A DNA stretch of 64,000 nt from Melanocharis versteri (Eukaryota > Chordata > Aves > Passeriformes > Melanocharitidae), in contig VZTG01005167.1 in the NCBI GenBank assembly GCA_013397845.1, forward strand, positions 310,001-374,000, given 5' to 3'. This document shows, piece by piece, positions 11,811 to 23,800 of this stretch (position 1 is the first letter of the stretch; each line of letters opens with the position of its first letter). A model generated the notes under the pieces. It was not told the origin of the DNA, did no database searches, and saw only the letters and a program-made list of their open reading frames with translations. The position numbers and the translations under genes are program-made.

Positions 11811-11880
11811 GCATTTCTATCTAGTTACTCCTGAGTTTGGCTGTCTCTCTTCTCCCCGAGCTGTGTCCGTCATTGCGACA

Positions 11881-14800
11881 GTCAGAACATCTCTATGGAA
11901 TATTGGCATGTCCCTTGCACACCATGAAACATATATTAACCAGTCATATTTTTGCCAGATGATAAGGAGAAATGATAATGGTTATATATCAAGGACACTT
12001 TTATCCCCAGCTGTCATGATAATCCCTTCCAGTATAATACATTTACTAAAAAAAGTAGTAAGCAAAAGCTAAAAGGAAGGAAGGATACTGTCTGTAAGCA
12101 GGAGGCATGAGTTTTGAGCCAGATAATAAATCTTGGCTCACATCCACAGGATAACCAACTTCACAAGCATCTATGTGATGAAGCAAGGGAGCCCACAATT
12201 TAAGTGAGGTGTTCACAATACATCTATTGATGACAACAAAAATAAGATTCACAGTGAAATATCTGCACAGCTTTGCTATGAAAACAGCCACAAGTAGGAT
12301 GTGGTCCAGGAAGGCTCTGGAAAAGGGACTCTCCAGCAACAGTGGCAGCAAACCAGCTGAAATATCACAGCTTTTAAATATTGCATAACAAATTTTTATG
12401 TAATTCCTACTAGAGTTTCTAAATATTATGAGTTATTGTGCCATGTATATTTTATAATGTCAATGTTTTAATTAAAATGGGATCTCATTTATGACTCGGA
12501 GGAGTCTGCAGCTTCATAAAGACTTCTCAGGATTCAGCCACGGCACTATCAGTAAGGAGACACAGTGCAGACCCATGGAAGGAGTGGTACTCCCAGAGTA
12601 GAGCTGATCTAACTGACCACTGTCAAACAGGGCTGCAGCTTTCTTAGCTCTCCTGTCTGGGAAAGGGATGTAATGTCCTCTTATTACTCTCTCTCTCTCT
12701 CGAATAGATGAAGGAAATAACTCCAATACTGACCTTGACTTAAAGGTCTGGAAGAAGGCTTTTCACAGTTACTTGAAAGAGTGCCACTGACTTCATTCTG
12801 CTTTGTACCAGCTCCTAACAGAAAAACTGATCATACCATAGCAAAGTGCAGGGCAAAAATATATTAAAATATGTCATTTAACTATTACTGCTCCTGCTAG
12901 AAATGCCAGGACTAGCTGGGATCCTTATCATCTAAATCCTTCCACCTTGAAGAGTGACTGAATAGTGCAACACCCTAAAGCTATTAAAATGCCTTTGTTC
13001 ATAGCCTTGTTACTATGAAATGGTTATTAGAGAAATGTCATTAGGGAGAAAGAGATGTTGCTCAGTTTTCTGGAACAGGAACTTATTCAGAAGATAAATT
13101 CATATTATTATCTCTTCCATTTTTCTCTAGTGTGTTTACTGATGTTCTGCCCACAGGAGAAGCCAATCTTTCTTGATGAAAGAATAAGCTGTTTGGAAAC
13201 AAAAAAAGCAGATCAAAGAGGAGAGCAGCTCAGTGATGGAGGATGTCAGCTAGAGGAGGGGGTGAAAGCTAATGTACTGCTGATTGAAGAAGCCATTTTT
13301 GTTCAACTCCATGTGCACAAGATAAAAAGCAGACCTCACTTTCCACATATCTGCTCATTTCGCGAATTGTCCAAAGCAGTAATTTTTCAGCCCACCTATT
13401 GAAGCAGTATCTTCATCTGTAAGACATGCATTAACCTGTACAACAGAAAAGGCACCACACAAGCATTTGCCTAGAAAAAGGATGGTTAGAACCCCTCAGC
13501 ATCACAGACGCTGATTTTGAGGCTACAGCTCAAAATAATACTGCATTCTTTGTAAATCCTTGTTCTCAAACCCCAGAAGTTCTCACAGCTGTATTTGTTG
13601 GCCTCTTCACCAACAGACCCTATGAACTGTTTCCTGAGGCCATGCCTTGTTCCTAATCTCACCTCTGAACTCAACCTCAGCGCAGGGACACTTCCCATTT
13701 TGAAACCTCCCTGGAAACCTCCCTTTGCCAGACTTCCTCGGGGAACCTAGTTGAGCTCTATTTAAAAACACACATATATATATTTCTTCCTGTCCTTTCC
13801 CAGGCATTCTCAAAGCTCCACAGTACGGGGCCATTTTGTTTATAATAAACCAGGCACCTGGCAAGACATCCTCAGCACTTCAATAAAAGATGAATAATGA
13901 GGCAATGCTGTTTATGCTCAGTGTCTCTGTCCCACTTGGCTTAGCCATTTAGCATCTTAGGTTAATTACTGATGGGTCCACTAAACCAAAGTACCAGTCG
14001 CACACCGTTGGCTGTCAGAGCTCCAAATATGGATTTTGGATACAGATCTGGATCAACTCGCTGCAGTTGGCTGAACAGCATCACTTCATCTACCACTGAG
14101 CAGCAAAGGGAGAAGAAATGAAAATGTGAGTGCAGATGTGAATTTTGACCCTCCCCCAGATTCTTCTAAAACCTCCTGGAAACAGAGAAATCAGAACATA
14201 AAGTTGCTGGTTTGCTTATTTTGGTGTTCACAGTCACGATACCAAACAAAGCCTGTTGGAAACCTGGCAACGAGAATCTTTCTGCAGGTTATGCTCCTAA
14301 ACTGGAGGCTGCCACAGCTTGATCATAATTATCAGACTCAATCATGTAACTGAAACTAATTCTTTTCCCTTGAACTCCCAAGACCCTGTAACACAAACCC
14401 TCCTGATTGTAACAATGTTTGGATTGACCTCCCACCACAAAAGTTAGCAAAGCTGACCAGGAGATTTATAAAGATTGGTGTCACAAATTCTAAATTAAAT
14501 GCAGGAGAACAAGATGCATCACAATTAAAGGTTTATCTGCGTTCACATGCAGTGGCAGAGTCAGCTAAATTCATGTACCCTCACTTGAAGTAAGCTGTTC
14601 TAGTCATCACCTTATCATTACAAAGAAGGTCATTACTGGTGTACGGGTGCGTGTGCAGCCACCTACAATAAGCAGTGATGCCAAAATGAAATGGACTGCA
14701 TGAGGAAACAACCTCAAATCCACACTATCTACATTATCTGGTAGTAAAATTGCCCTGTCTTCTTACCAACATCCATTGAGATTTGACACAGGACAGTGCC

Positions 14801-15737
14801 TGGTTATGCAAGCCGCCTTCTCAGGGCTGCTACTGAAATATTATTTCACATCATTCACTCCTGCTATGTGGCCTGGAAATAATTGTCTGGAAGAGGCTGG
14901 ATTATTTTTTTTTTCCTAGGGAGAAAGCACTTCTTTTAAGAGTAGTAGCACTAGCTTTAGCCTATGTGTAAAAGAGGGTTATATAAAACTCAGTATTGGT
15001 TGCATGTGTTTTCAAGGGACGGCCTTCAGACTTCTTTGGGATTCAAGTGGCCCCCCATGGACCTGCTGTGAATCTAAACAGAGTGGTGTTGCACTATTGC
15101 AATGCATGATGTGGAATAAAGAGTGACACCAAAACAACTTCTGCAACAGCCAAAGCCAGAGAGAGAGGGGGCAAAGGAGAAGGGCATTGTAATACCTGCT
15201 TAGCGTTCTAAAAACTTGGCATCCTCCTCAGGGGCATTCTGACTTATGCTAGCTATTAAGCTTAATATAGCAGATTCCAGCTATCCCAACCTGGGATTTA
15301 TGGGAGATTGTTTTATGAGGCAGAATAAAACTTCATCTTTGGCTCATGCAATTATAAAGCAACATATTGATTAGTAGAGGAAGAATGAATAACCCAGGGA
15401 AATCTTAATAGTCCAGTAATCTCCAGTTCCTGACTTTCTACCCTTCTCCTACCTTGCATGGCAAAAGCAATTAGCCTCATGCTTATCTCTGTTTCATACT
15501 CACCTGAGGACGGGAGGCTTGGATAGATAGGGAATATCTAACCCAGAGCCTGTTTTCACCAGAACACTCACTAGAAACCTTCTTGCAGCCAACACTTGCA
15601 AATGACAGCCAGAGTACTTTGCAGTTTGTCAGCCTGTCCCTGATGAGGTTATGCTCTGTCCCAAGGTACACAGCAGCATGGACAGGGCCACCACTGAATT
15701 CCACACACCCACTGGAGACAAGCCCAGCATTAAAACC
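11881..15737. other. No recognisable gene
   Basis: Frames examined: 12046-12351 (minus, hydrophobic, 101 codons), 13055-13402 (plus, 115 codons) and 13607-13864 (minus). The plus frame at 13055-13402 has possible acceptors at 13129-13130 and 13155-13156 and reads EKPIFLDERISCLETKKADQR, but no good donor or poly(A) signal follows. A CT dinucleotide run lies near 12690-12701. Otherwise this is ordinary AT-leaning DNA. Confidence 0.55.
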
Positions 15738-15756
15738 GGGGTTGGGGTTGGGGGGG
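15738..15756 (+). repeat. G-quadruplex-prone G-run (TTGGGG-type)
   Basis: Three G runs (4, 4 and 7 G) are separated by TT, and the 7-G run can supply two tracts. More GG/GGG follows by 15770. The two TT-spaced units resemble a Tetrahymena-type telomeric repeat by chance. It is a strong canonical G4 motif on the plus strand. Confidence 0.8.
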
Positions 15757-18700
15757 ACTGGAGGAGAGGGCTATGCTGCAGGTTGCAGAGCCGGTCACAG
15801 AGGGATGTGGAAGCCCCACGGAAGAGGCCTCCTCATCTGGCAGCCATCCTTCCAATCTCACTACACACTGAAAACTATTCCCAACAGGGCTGTACTCTCT
15901 ACCCTGCAAATTATCAGATGAGCCACTGCATGGAAGACACACAAGTATCCCCTTCTTCTCCTTGGACCACCTTGTTCCACCTGCTCCTGATGCTTCGAAC
16001 AGTTCTCTTGAAGTCTGAGGGAAAGGGAAAGCTGGAGAGAAACAGCAACAGGAAGACGGGGAAGACAAACCCCCGTGTGACCTTTCACTCCCAGCCCGCC
16101 AAGAAGCTGCTCCTGCTCCAGATGGGACACCCAGAGCATGGGCAGTCCTGCCCTGCCCCAAGTGGGACATGCAGGCAGACCAGCAGAGAAGCGAGGGGGT
16201 GATTCCCTGCTGCGGCCTGAGCCCACTTTCATTTGCAGACCAGCACATGGCATCACCCCTTTAGAATTTCCACTGCTGTGATCCCTCCCGTTGAACACCG
16301 TTTGATCAGATTAACGAGCAGCGGCCCTGCTCACCACTGAATGCCAGCATTAACTGGAACACAATAGGAGCACAGGCCTAAGCCCATTTCTTTTTGCAGA
16401 TAACAAACCTGTCAGCGGAGCAGGAGTGTTGATGTCATCTTCTGATTCAGTGACAGTGCCTGTTCCTGGGGTCACCCAGCATTCCAACACCATCAGCATC
16501 CCCTCTCCAAATCTCATCTATTATTTGCTCATTGTGGCTAGATTTTGCCTGGAGGAAGAAAGGAGTGACAGGCTGACATCACCTGCTTATTAATAGATGG
16601 GTAGAGAAGAATGATCTCCTATAAAGGCTTGGGCGAGGATGTTCTCTCAGGGTGTGCTCGGAAGGACGGTGTGCTCGGGAGCAGTACAAGCTGGTAACCT
16701 TTTAAGGGAAGCAGCTGTCTGCCCAGTGGCTGTTCTGAACCCTTGAACCACAACTTGCTGTCCTTCAACGGCATGGCCAACCCCCACTGGAAAAAAAAGT
16801 GCTGGGGACAACTGGCAGCAGACAGGGGTCCTCTGTGGAGCAAAGCCATTTGTCTTTGCAAAGGAAAATAACAAGGTGCTTCAGGGACGAGCTGAGACTC
16901 TGTGGCCCTACAGAGCCACGGCTCCCATCACAGATCCCACAGCCATCAGTGACACCAGGTAAAGGATCAGCAAGAAGCTCCCCATCCAGCCCTCCCTGCC
17001 AACTGATCCCAGCCTCTGACTGAGGCCTGCAGCTGGATGCAAGTTGCAGTGGGTAAAAAATGCAAAACATCTCATTCAATCAGTAAATCTCCCCCTCTCC
17101 GCTTGTATGTTTCCTGGTAACGAACAGTTAGAAATGTTATCAAAGGCATTTGTTATTGAAAACTGTTTGTGTTAGAAAAAAACCCAGACCCTTGGGAAAG
17201 AATTCTTTACTGCAGTTAGGAATGATAACTCCAGGTAATATGGGATAGGGTTTTTTGTGATGTTTGAAGAGTTGTGTGTGACTCTTGCCATTATGCTTCC
17301 ACAGCAAGATCACAGGACTGCAGGTTTAAAATTCATTTCTCCTGGGTCAACTGCTACATTAAGTTCAAATGCATCTTTCTAGGAGATTTTCTCTCAAGGA
17401 GGCTGCTAACAGAAAGTAAACTTGAAATAAATGGAACCCAAGCAAATTCTTTACAAAACACAAATACACATTCTTATTTTTTTGTTTCTCCCAGGCTGAT
17501 GGGAGGGGCTGTCAAACATGTTTGAGTTAGCCAAAACAGAGACATTAATACCTACTCATATTTCTAAGCCTTCTTTCACATAACTCCTACATATTATTCC
17601 CATTTACCCACTTTCAAGCCATGGAAACTCCAGCACTGAGTCTCCTCTCAGCAGCAGCACTGCAAGATGAGAGATTTGTTTGTTTCTCTCGGAAAAGGCA
17701 GAATATTATGGTATTCCCTCCCACGTGAAAAGATCAATTTACCCACTCCTAGCTGCACCTACCATCCCTCATAAATTACCAGTGGAAAAATTACGCAGAG
17801 GAGAAAGGCAGCCTGAACCTTACAATTCAGAGGTAAAGGTCTTCCCAGCCAGATAGCACTGATGCTGCCAGGGACACGCTGGTGGCCCTGACACAGAGCA
17901 GAGCAGCTCTTTTAGGGTGAGCACACACTCTAAAGCACAGCACTAAAACCTGAGGCACTCAGCAGCACCAAACTGGCAGATTTTCAGCTTCTTTCCGAAA
18001 GCGCCATAAATTGAGTGGTTTAGCGAGGAGAAACACCGTTAATAAGAAAAGGGCCTTTTTTTTTTTTTATGTTTCTTCTTTTTCAGATGGATGGTAACTG
18101 CTGAGGATGCATTTGCAGAACATCAAGTGCAGCACGTCCACTGCCTCCCTCCCACTACTGACTGTAAACACGAGAACTGAACAGGAGTCGCTGCTGCAGT
18201 GACTTGTTCAGTGACAAGTGTCCTGCTCCACATTCTTCTCGGGTATTCATGCTGGCAAGCCTGCCACTGCCTCTGGCTGCAGGTCTGCCTCATGATTCAG
18301 ACTGCTGAAGTCTTACAGAACATAATTTTCTTTTTCCTGCCTGATTAATTTGCTCGCATTCATCTATTTTCAAATAAACTCTTAGCATCCTCCCTGGGAC
18401 TTCTATCAGCCAGCGCAGAAGGCAGGATGCCTCTACCCAATGCAACATGCTCTGACCTTCACAGCACTGCCATGCCAAGAGAGCTGGGCTATGTCCATAC
18501 TTTGGGAATACAGAACTGCAAAGGAGTGACAGTGCCACCCAACAGCTCTGTCATCCTTCCTGCAGGCTTCACTCACGTCTTGTGCAGTGGAGGAGGAGAA
18601 GAGCCACACTAGATCATGCTGTACCCAAAAAGGAATGAAAGTTCTCTCTCCATTGCAGAGGGACTTTTTACACCCCAAAAAAATGAGAACTGGTTCTTTC

Positions 18701-20829
18701 CTCCTTGGCCCACATGCCTACAAATCTCCTTTCTCGGTCATAAAATCATGAAAGCGTTTCAGCTACAGTGTTCATGTCTGAGCTGCAGTGAAAAAAGAAT
18801 CAAAAGTTAACAACCAGAGGGAATCAGGTTCGCATGGATGCACCTGTACATCAAGTATGCCAAAAATGGACATTCTTCTCTGTCATCCTTCCTCCTGCGG
18901 CAACTTGCACACAAGCTTGGAAATATTGAGGTCAGCATTCCATGCCACAATATGGGACAGGATCTAAGTGACCAGGTTTTCCTCACATTTTCCATTGTTT
19001 ACCGCCTAATAAGGGAGAGTGAGAACCCAGGAGGAAAACACAACAAATGGTCCCTGTTACCATTTGTACACCACATTCCTCACAGAGTTACCAGCATTTT
19101 ATGAAACCCAAGTTCAGAATGAACAGTAAAGAAAATAGCAACATAAGTTTATTTCACCTTTTTTATACTATTGGGATGATACAGTCTACCCCACACTGGT
19201 AGCATCCAAGGGTGACAGAGATTCAGATTTGCAGACTTTGGGGACTTTGCAACTAAAATTACAATCAGATCTGAGCCAAGGCCAAATCCAGAAAATCAAT
19301 CTGATTCAGATTCCAGTGATAAAATCTCTGCCCTTTGCCTTCTTGTGAATTTTTAAAGGGTGTGAAGCCTACATAAAATGTATCTGGTTTTCACAGCTTT
19401 ATTTTTGAAGTTTGCTAAGTTTTATTCCAATTCAAAAGAAACACAGTGAGTGATAAGCTGTCTGTTGCTTTCCCTTTTCCTCAAGAGTGACTCGATTTGA
19501 ATTCAGCAGTAGATAGAGTAACCACTATTTGTGTGGACAATCTCTGTAACTCATTGAAATTCCTGATCTGAGCTTGGCAGCTCTCATCTCTCACAACAGC
19601 ATACACCTTAGCCTGGGGTTTGAACACCTGTTGCTATGGAGAACTCGGATCAAGAATTATACCCAGACTTTACTGTCCAGACCCACCTTTCATCAGTATT
19701 ATTCAGTTTGAAAATCAGGATGTTGTCCTACTCAGTGGTGGTATTGCTGCACTATAGGATAAGGGATCTTCCTGAAAGTTTTGGTGCCTGGATATGTGGA
19801 GAAATAGGCCTTCTTAACTGGAGACAAGGTTGGGCAGACAAAAGGGAAGATAAAAACATTTCTTCTAAAGCACTGTCTTTCAGAATCCTAATCTGGGCAG
19901 CTGTGTTTCCCAGCCCACATTCATTAGCAATGGACTCCACTGCACAGGGATGGTGGGAACATCCCATTAGAGTGCAGTAAAAACCCCAAAGATGTGTCAG
20001 TAGCCACAGCAAGCCACTCATCTGCTGTTACGAAAGATGGGGAGGCTGCAACATTCAGATCTAGATTTGGATTGTGAACGTTTAGGAACTTCTGCCTAAT
20101 TCCCAAGTCACATGTCTCATCTAATGGATGTATTATTGCTTTACAAGTGAGTTGTCCTCATGGAATGTGCCGTCAAACAGGCATTAAGCTATGCCATTCC
20201 TATTTGCTGTGCCCAGGAACTGTTTACACAATACTTCATACACAAACATTTATTCAAAGGAGCTTTGAAACTGGCCAGAGGCCAAACGTTTGCAGATGAG
20301 TTTTATAAGATGGGATAGCTCAGTGCCTGGCTGGACACAGTTCTGCCCACAAACACAGCCTCCTTGGGATTCCAGTTCTGCATCTGAGAGTACAAAATGT
20401 CACACACCAGAAGAAAAAGATGCACAGACAAACGTGCTCAGAACCATCCCTGCCTCTCAGCAAACCTGCTCCCCCACGCATTCCCCAGCTTACTTATTAC
20501 TAAGGTGTTTCATTTTTAGGGAAAATGGGAAATAGTCAAATATAAATTTCCTTTCATTGGGCGCATTGCCCCTGAAAAACAAAGATCTAAGGTGCATATT
20601 CAACAGAATTTAAACTGAGCATTAAATTGGATGTAGAGCTCAGTCTGGTCCTGCAAAGCAATGCTCCATTTGCCTGCAGGATTTTCTATTTCTGTGCTGC
20701 TCAGGATAACAACAGATGGGACCCCTAATTCAAAGGACAATCTCGAGGCTAGAAACAACAAAACTGGACCAGAATGTAAAAATCAGGGCTGTTGAAGATG
20801 TAGGGGAAAATTTGCTTTTTCATCTGGGG
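15757..20829. other. No recognisable gene; GC-richer patch with two-strand ORFs at 15.6-16.3 kb
   Basis: The 15651-16202 plus frame (183 codons) and 15730-16248 minus frame (172 codons) overlap almost fully. This is typical of stop-poor GC-richer DNA rather than of a gene. A CTATAAAGGC box near 16619 follows a TGACATCAC element (about 16572), which could be a weak promoter. No transcript structure is visible. A T14 run sits near 18057-18069. Confidence 0.55.
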
Positions 20830-20844
20830 AAAAAAAAAAAAAAA
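20830..20844 (+). repeat. A15 homopolymer
   Basis: A run of 15 A within otherwise ordinary sequence. No retroposed gene or SINE body is visible upstream, so it is simple sequence rather than a clear poly(A) tail. Confidence 0.9.
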
Positions 20845-23800
20845 GGATGGAGTGCACATGGCAGGGGAGGGTACTCTGGATTGCTAAAAACATCTCAAGA
20901 CCTCACTGTATTTGTCTCCCTCAAAACCCATGTCACTGGTTTCACTGAGGAAGCCCAAATTAACTAGGAAGGGAAAAGAGGAATCTTATGTACAAGACTG
21001 GAATTTTGTATGAAAATTTGCCACCAGCTCAGAGAAAGAAACTTCCCTTCTGTGCTACCAGTAGGGCTGGTTGGGTATTTTCTTCCAATGCCTTCTGAAT
21101 GAAAATGCTGTTGGGTTTTTTTATTATTATTATTTTAACCAGAAAACCAAAATGAAAGCTTTTGTTCCAGGTCTTGTTGACCCAATTGAAACACTTCAGC
21201 TGACCTATTTGAAAACACTTCTTTTTAGGTCAATTTTTTATTAATCTCTGTCTGCCTCAGACACCACACTGTCTCAGGAAAGTTATGTCTCATGTTCTTC
21301 CTTTCTTCTTTCCCTTACCTCTTCCTTTCCTTACGTTCTCTGCTTGGATTTAATCTGAGAAGATGCTGTAGGATGTCATTCCCACTGAACCACTGTACCA
21401 TGGAAATGAATCCAGCCACAAATTAGAAGGGAAGCCTAAGGCACTACGATTGATCCAGCGGATGTGGTCAAATCAAGCTGAAACAAAATGCTTTGACTTT
21501 CAGAATGAACCGTTTGGAACATGTGATAAATTAATGACAAATATCAGTATCCACTTTTTGTCAAGCCATTAGACCAAAAGCAACTACTGAAGCATCCATT
21601 TTCCCCAGGACTTGAATTCCAGCTAATGAAAAAGCTGTGCATGACCATCCCAGTGACCTGCCATATACAAGACCTCTTGGCTGCTTCTCCACCACTTATC
21701 CTGGCTTCTGCAATGCGCTCTCCTACTGCTTTAGCTGCTCTGCTGGAGCCTGCCTTGCATTTGGGACCAGGGGAAAAGCAGTGCTCTGCCCAGGCAGGAA
21801 GCTTCTCTGAGCACTGCTTGTCGTTCCCACACCAAGATAGCCTGGAGCAAACTGCCCATTCCCACTCCAGCACAGATGAGCTGTTTGTGGCTAAAACAGC
21901 TTTTAGGTCCTGGCACTGGACTTCCTCAGAGCTACCTCACAAGCTCAGCCTCACCACGTCTGCCCAGAAGGCGCAGGGGCTGCACAGGGCAGCACCTGCA
22001 CACGGGAAGGGATACACCTGCAGGAGGGCAGAGATCCACCTGCAGCTCACACAGCCTCAGCACAGCACAGCCAGCACGCAGAGTGCCAGGCCAGCTCTGG
22101 GACCCCAGCGAGCCGCTCACTTGCAGGGGGAGGCACATCCTGAGACAGGGCCAACCCTTCCTGCCAGTTCTGTCACCAACAGCCATGGGCAGCGGGCAGC
22201 CAGGAAGGCAAACTCCAGCATGCAGAGTGGAGCAATTCCAGTGGAGAGTCAGGGATTCAGTGCTCTACCGGCAAAGCCTCCTAGTTCATCTCAGTCAGCA
22301 GAGAAGAGCAACACCAAGGGGTCATGAGAGCAGAAGGATTTCTGCTGTGAAAGTGCTGAGGAACATGGCCAGCAGCAGGGCAGCAGTCAACTTCGTGCCT
22401 CACAGCTGCTGTGCTCTCCTGCAGCCATTTTAACCAGGGCAGGCCAAAAGAACTCAGCCACACTCATGACATGAGCGTCATCCTGAAAGTCGTCCTTCTG
22501 CAAAATCAGTACCTCCGGCACAGGCTTCCAACACGGCCTTACAAGCAACACCAAGAAGCAGCACTTCTGTAACGCCATAAACATAACCACCTCCTCCAGC
22601 ACTCATTCTTTTCTTCTTCTACATGCCTCTATTCCCCCTCTGTATGCTTCTGCCTGCCCTGGACACCACCCAGGGAAGGGAAGGAATGTCTCTCAGTAAT
22701 GTTAGGAACACGGTTATCACAGTGTTGTAAGCACTCCTTAGAATTCTGGTTCTGTATATTTTCACTGTATGAATATTTGCTTGTACAGCATCTGTTCAGC
22801 TGAAAATTAGCAGAGAAGCAAGATGCCCCAAGAGTTGTATTAAAGGGTTTTTTCTTTTCATGACTGACTTGGATCTGTTCCTTCACTGCTTATAGATGTG
22901 CTTCACGTTCACGCTATAAGCACAATAATCTCATATTAACAAAAGACAGCTGCCACCTGGATTTTTTTACTCCGAAGTGCATACAAGCTATATCTAAAAC
23001 TACGTGCTGTGCAATCAAAGTGACAGTCAAACTATTACCTACATATTTTGATAATCCCCTAACCGCAGTGAAATGGCCATTGAACAGCTCCCTCCTGCAC
23101 ACCGCGGGCTGGTGACCACAGCAAGTTTGCAGCACCCTCTGTAGGTGGATCCTGGGCTCTTGGGGGGAAATGAAACCATCAGCACTGCTCTTGCAGGATT
23201 TTTGGAAGGCTTCTAGGGAATGTGTTGCAAAGCATGAGGAGATGCTGATGTCTGGGTTCCCACTGGCATTGGCAGCCAACAGGATGTGTGGGGAGCGCTG
23301 GTTTCTCGTAAGCACAAGCAATAAAACGAATAAATCCACACAGAGATTCCTTTGCTTGCCTGTAACCCACTCTCCAGCCCTTACACACATGCAGTTTGGT
23401 GGTTAGAAGCACAGAATTTGGACCTCCAGCTGAAATTCCGAGCTGTGCAATCAGAAAAAACACCCAGGAGAAAACATCTGAAAAATCAGCAGTCCTTTGG
23501 AATCAGCACCACAATATGCTGTTCATCCTTCCTGTATATTTCATCCACGCTGTAATGAAATTCCTACACTAGGTCATTATCTTTGATCTGTTTTCCATTT
23601 TTAAGGAAAATTTGAATTTCTGGGCGCTGTGTGGTACTGGAGGAGGAGCACTGAAATGTTAGGAAAAATACAAAACTCTTCATATAGGATCCTTTTTTCA
23701 TCTTAAAGGGGTTTGGCCCAGAAAAATCTCAATAAAAGGGCCAGAACTGTTTCATCTCAGACTTGGAATATTTCAAAATACTTCCAGCCTGGATAGCATC

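Larger units (their letters stand above)
11554..11880 (+). mobile_element. Solo LTR of an avian endogenous retrovirus
   Basis: The segment has LTR architecture in plus orientation. It begins TGTGTCCGTGAGC and ends GCGACA, giving the TG...CA termini. A TATA box (GGGTATAAAACCC) lies near 11776-11788. AATAAATAAAG poly(A) signals lie near 11799-11810, followed by a T/G- and C/T-rich U5. A perfect 7-bp hairpin (CTAGCTG/CAGCTAG around five A, 11587-11605) sits in U3. No primer-binding site, gag, pol or env follows, so this is a solo LTR left by recombination. The roughly 327-bp length and GCGACA end fit avian class II (beta/alpha-like) ERV LTRs, which is inference. No clean 4-6-bp target duplication is visible at the chosen ends. 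Confidence 0.75.

Noticed and set aside
12046..12351. Hydrophobic minus-strand frame of 101 codons
   Set aside because: Composition follows AT-rich sequence. No recognisable family and no transcript signals.
13055..13402. Plus frame with possible acceptors and EKPIFLDERISCLETKK text
   Set aside because: No good donor or poly(A) signal downstream. Not enough to call an exon.
22914..23390. 158-codon minus frame
   Set aside because: Overlapped by frames on both strands. No motifs or splice/poly(A) context.
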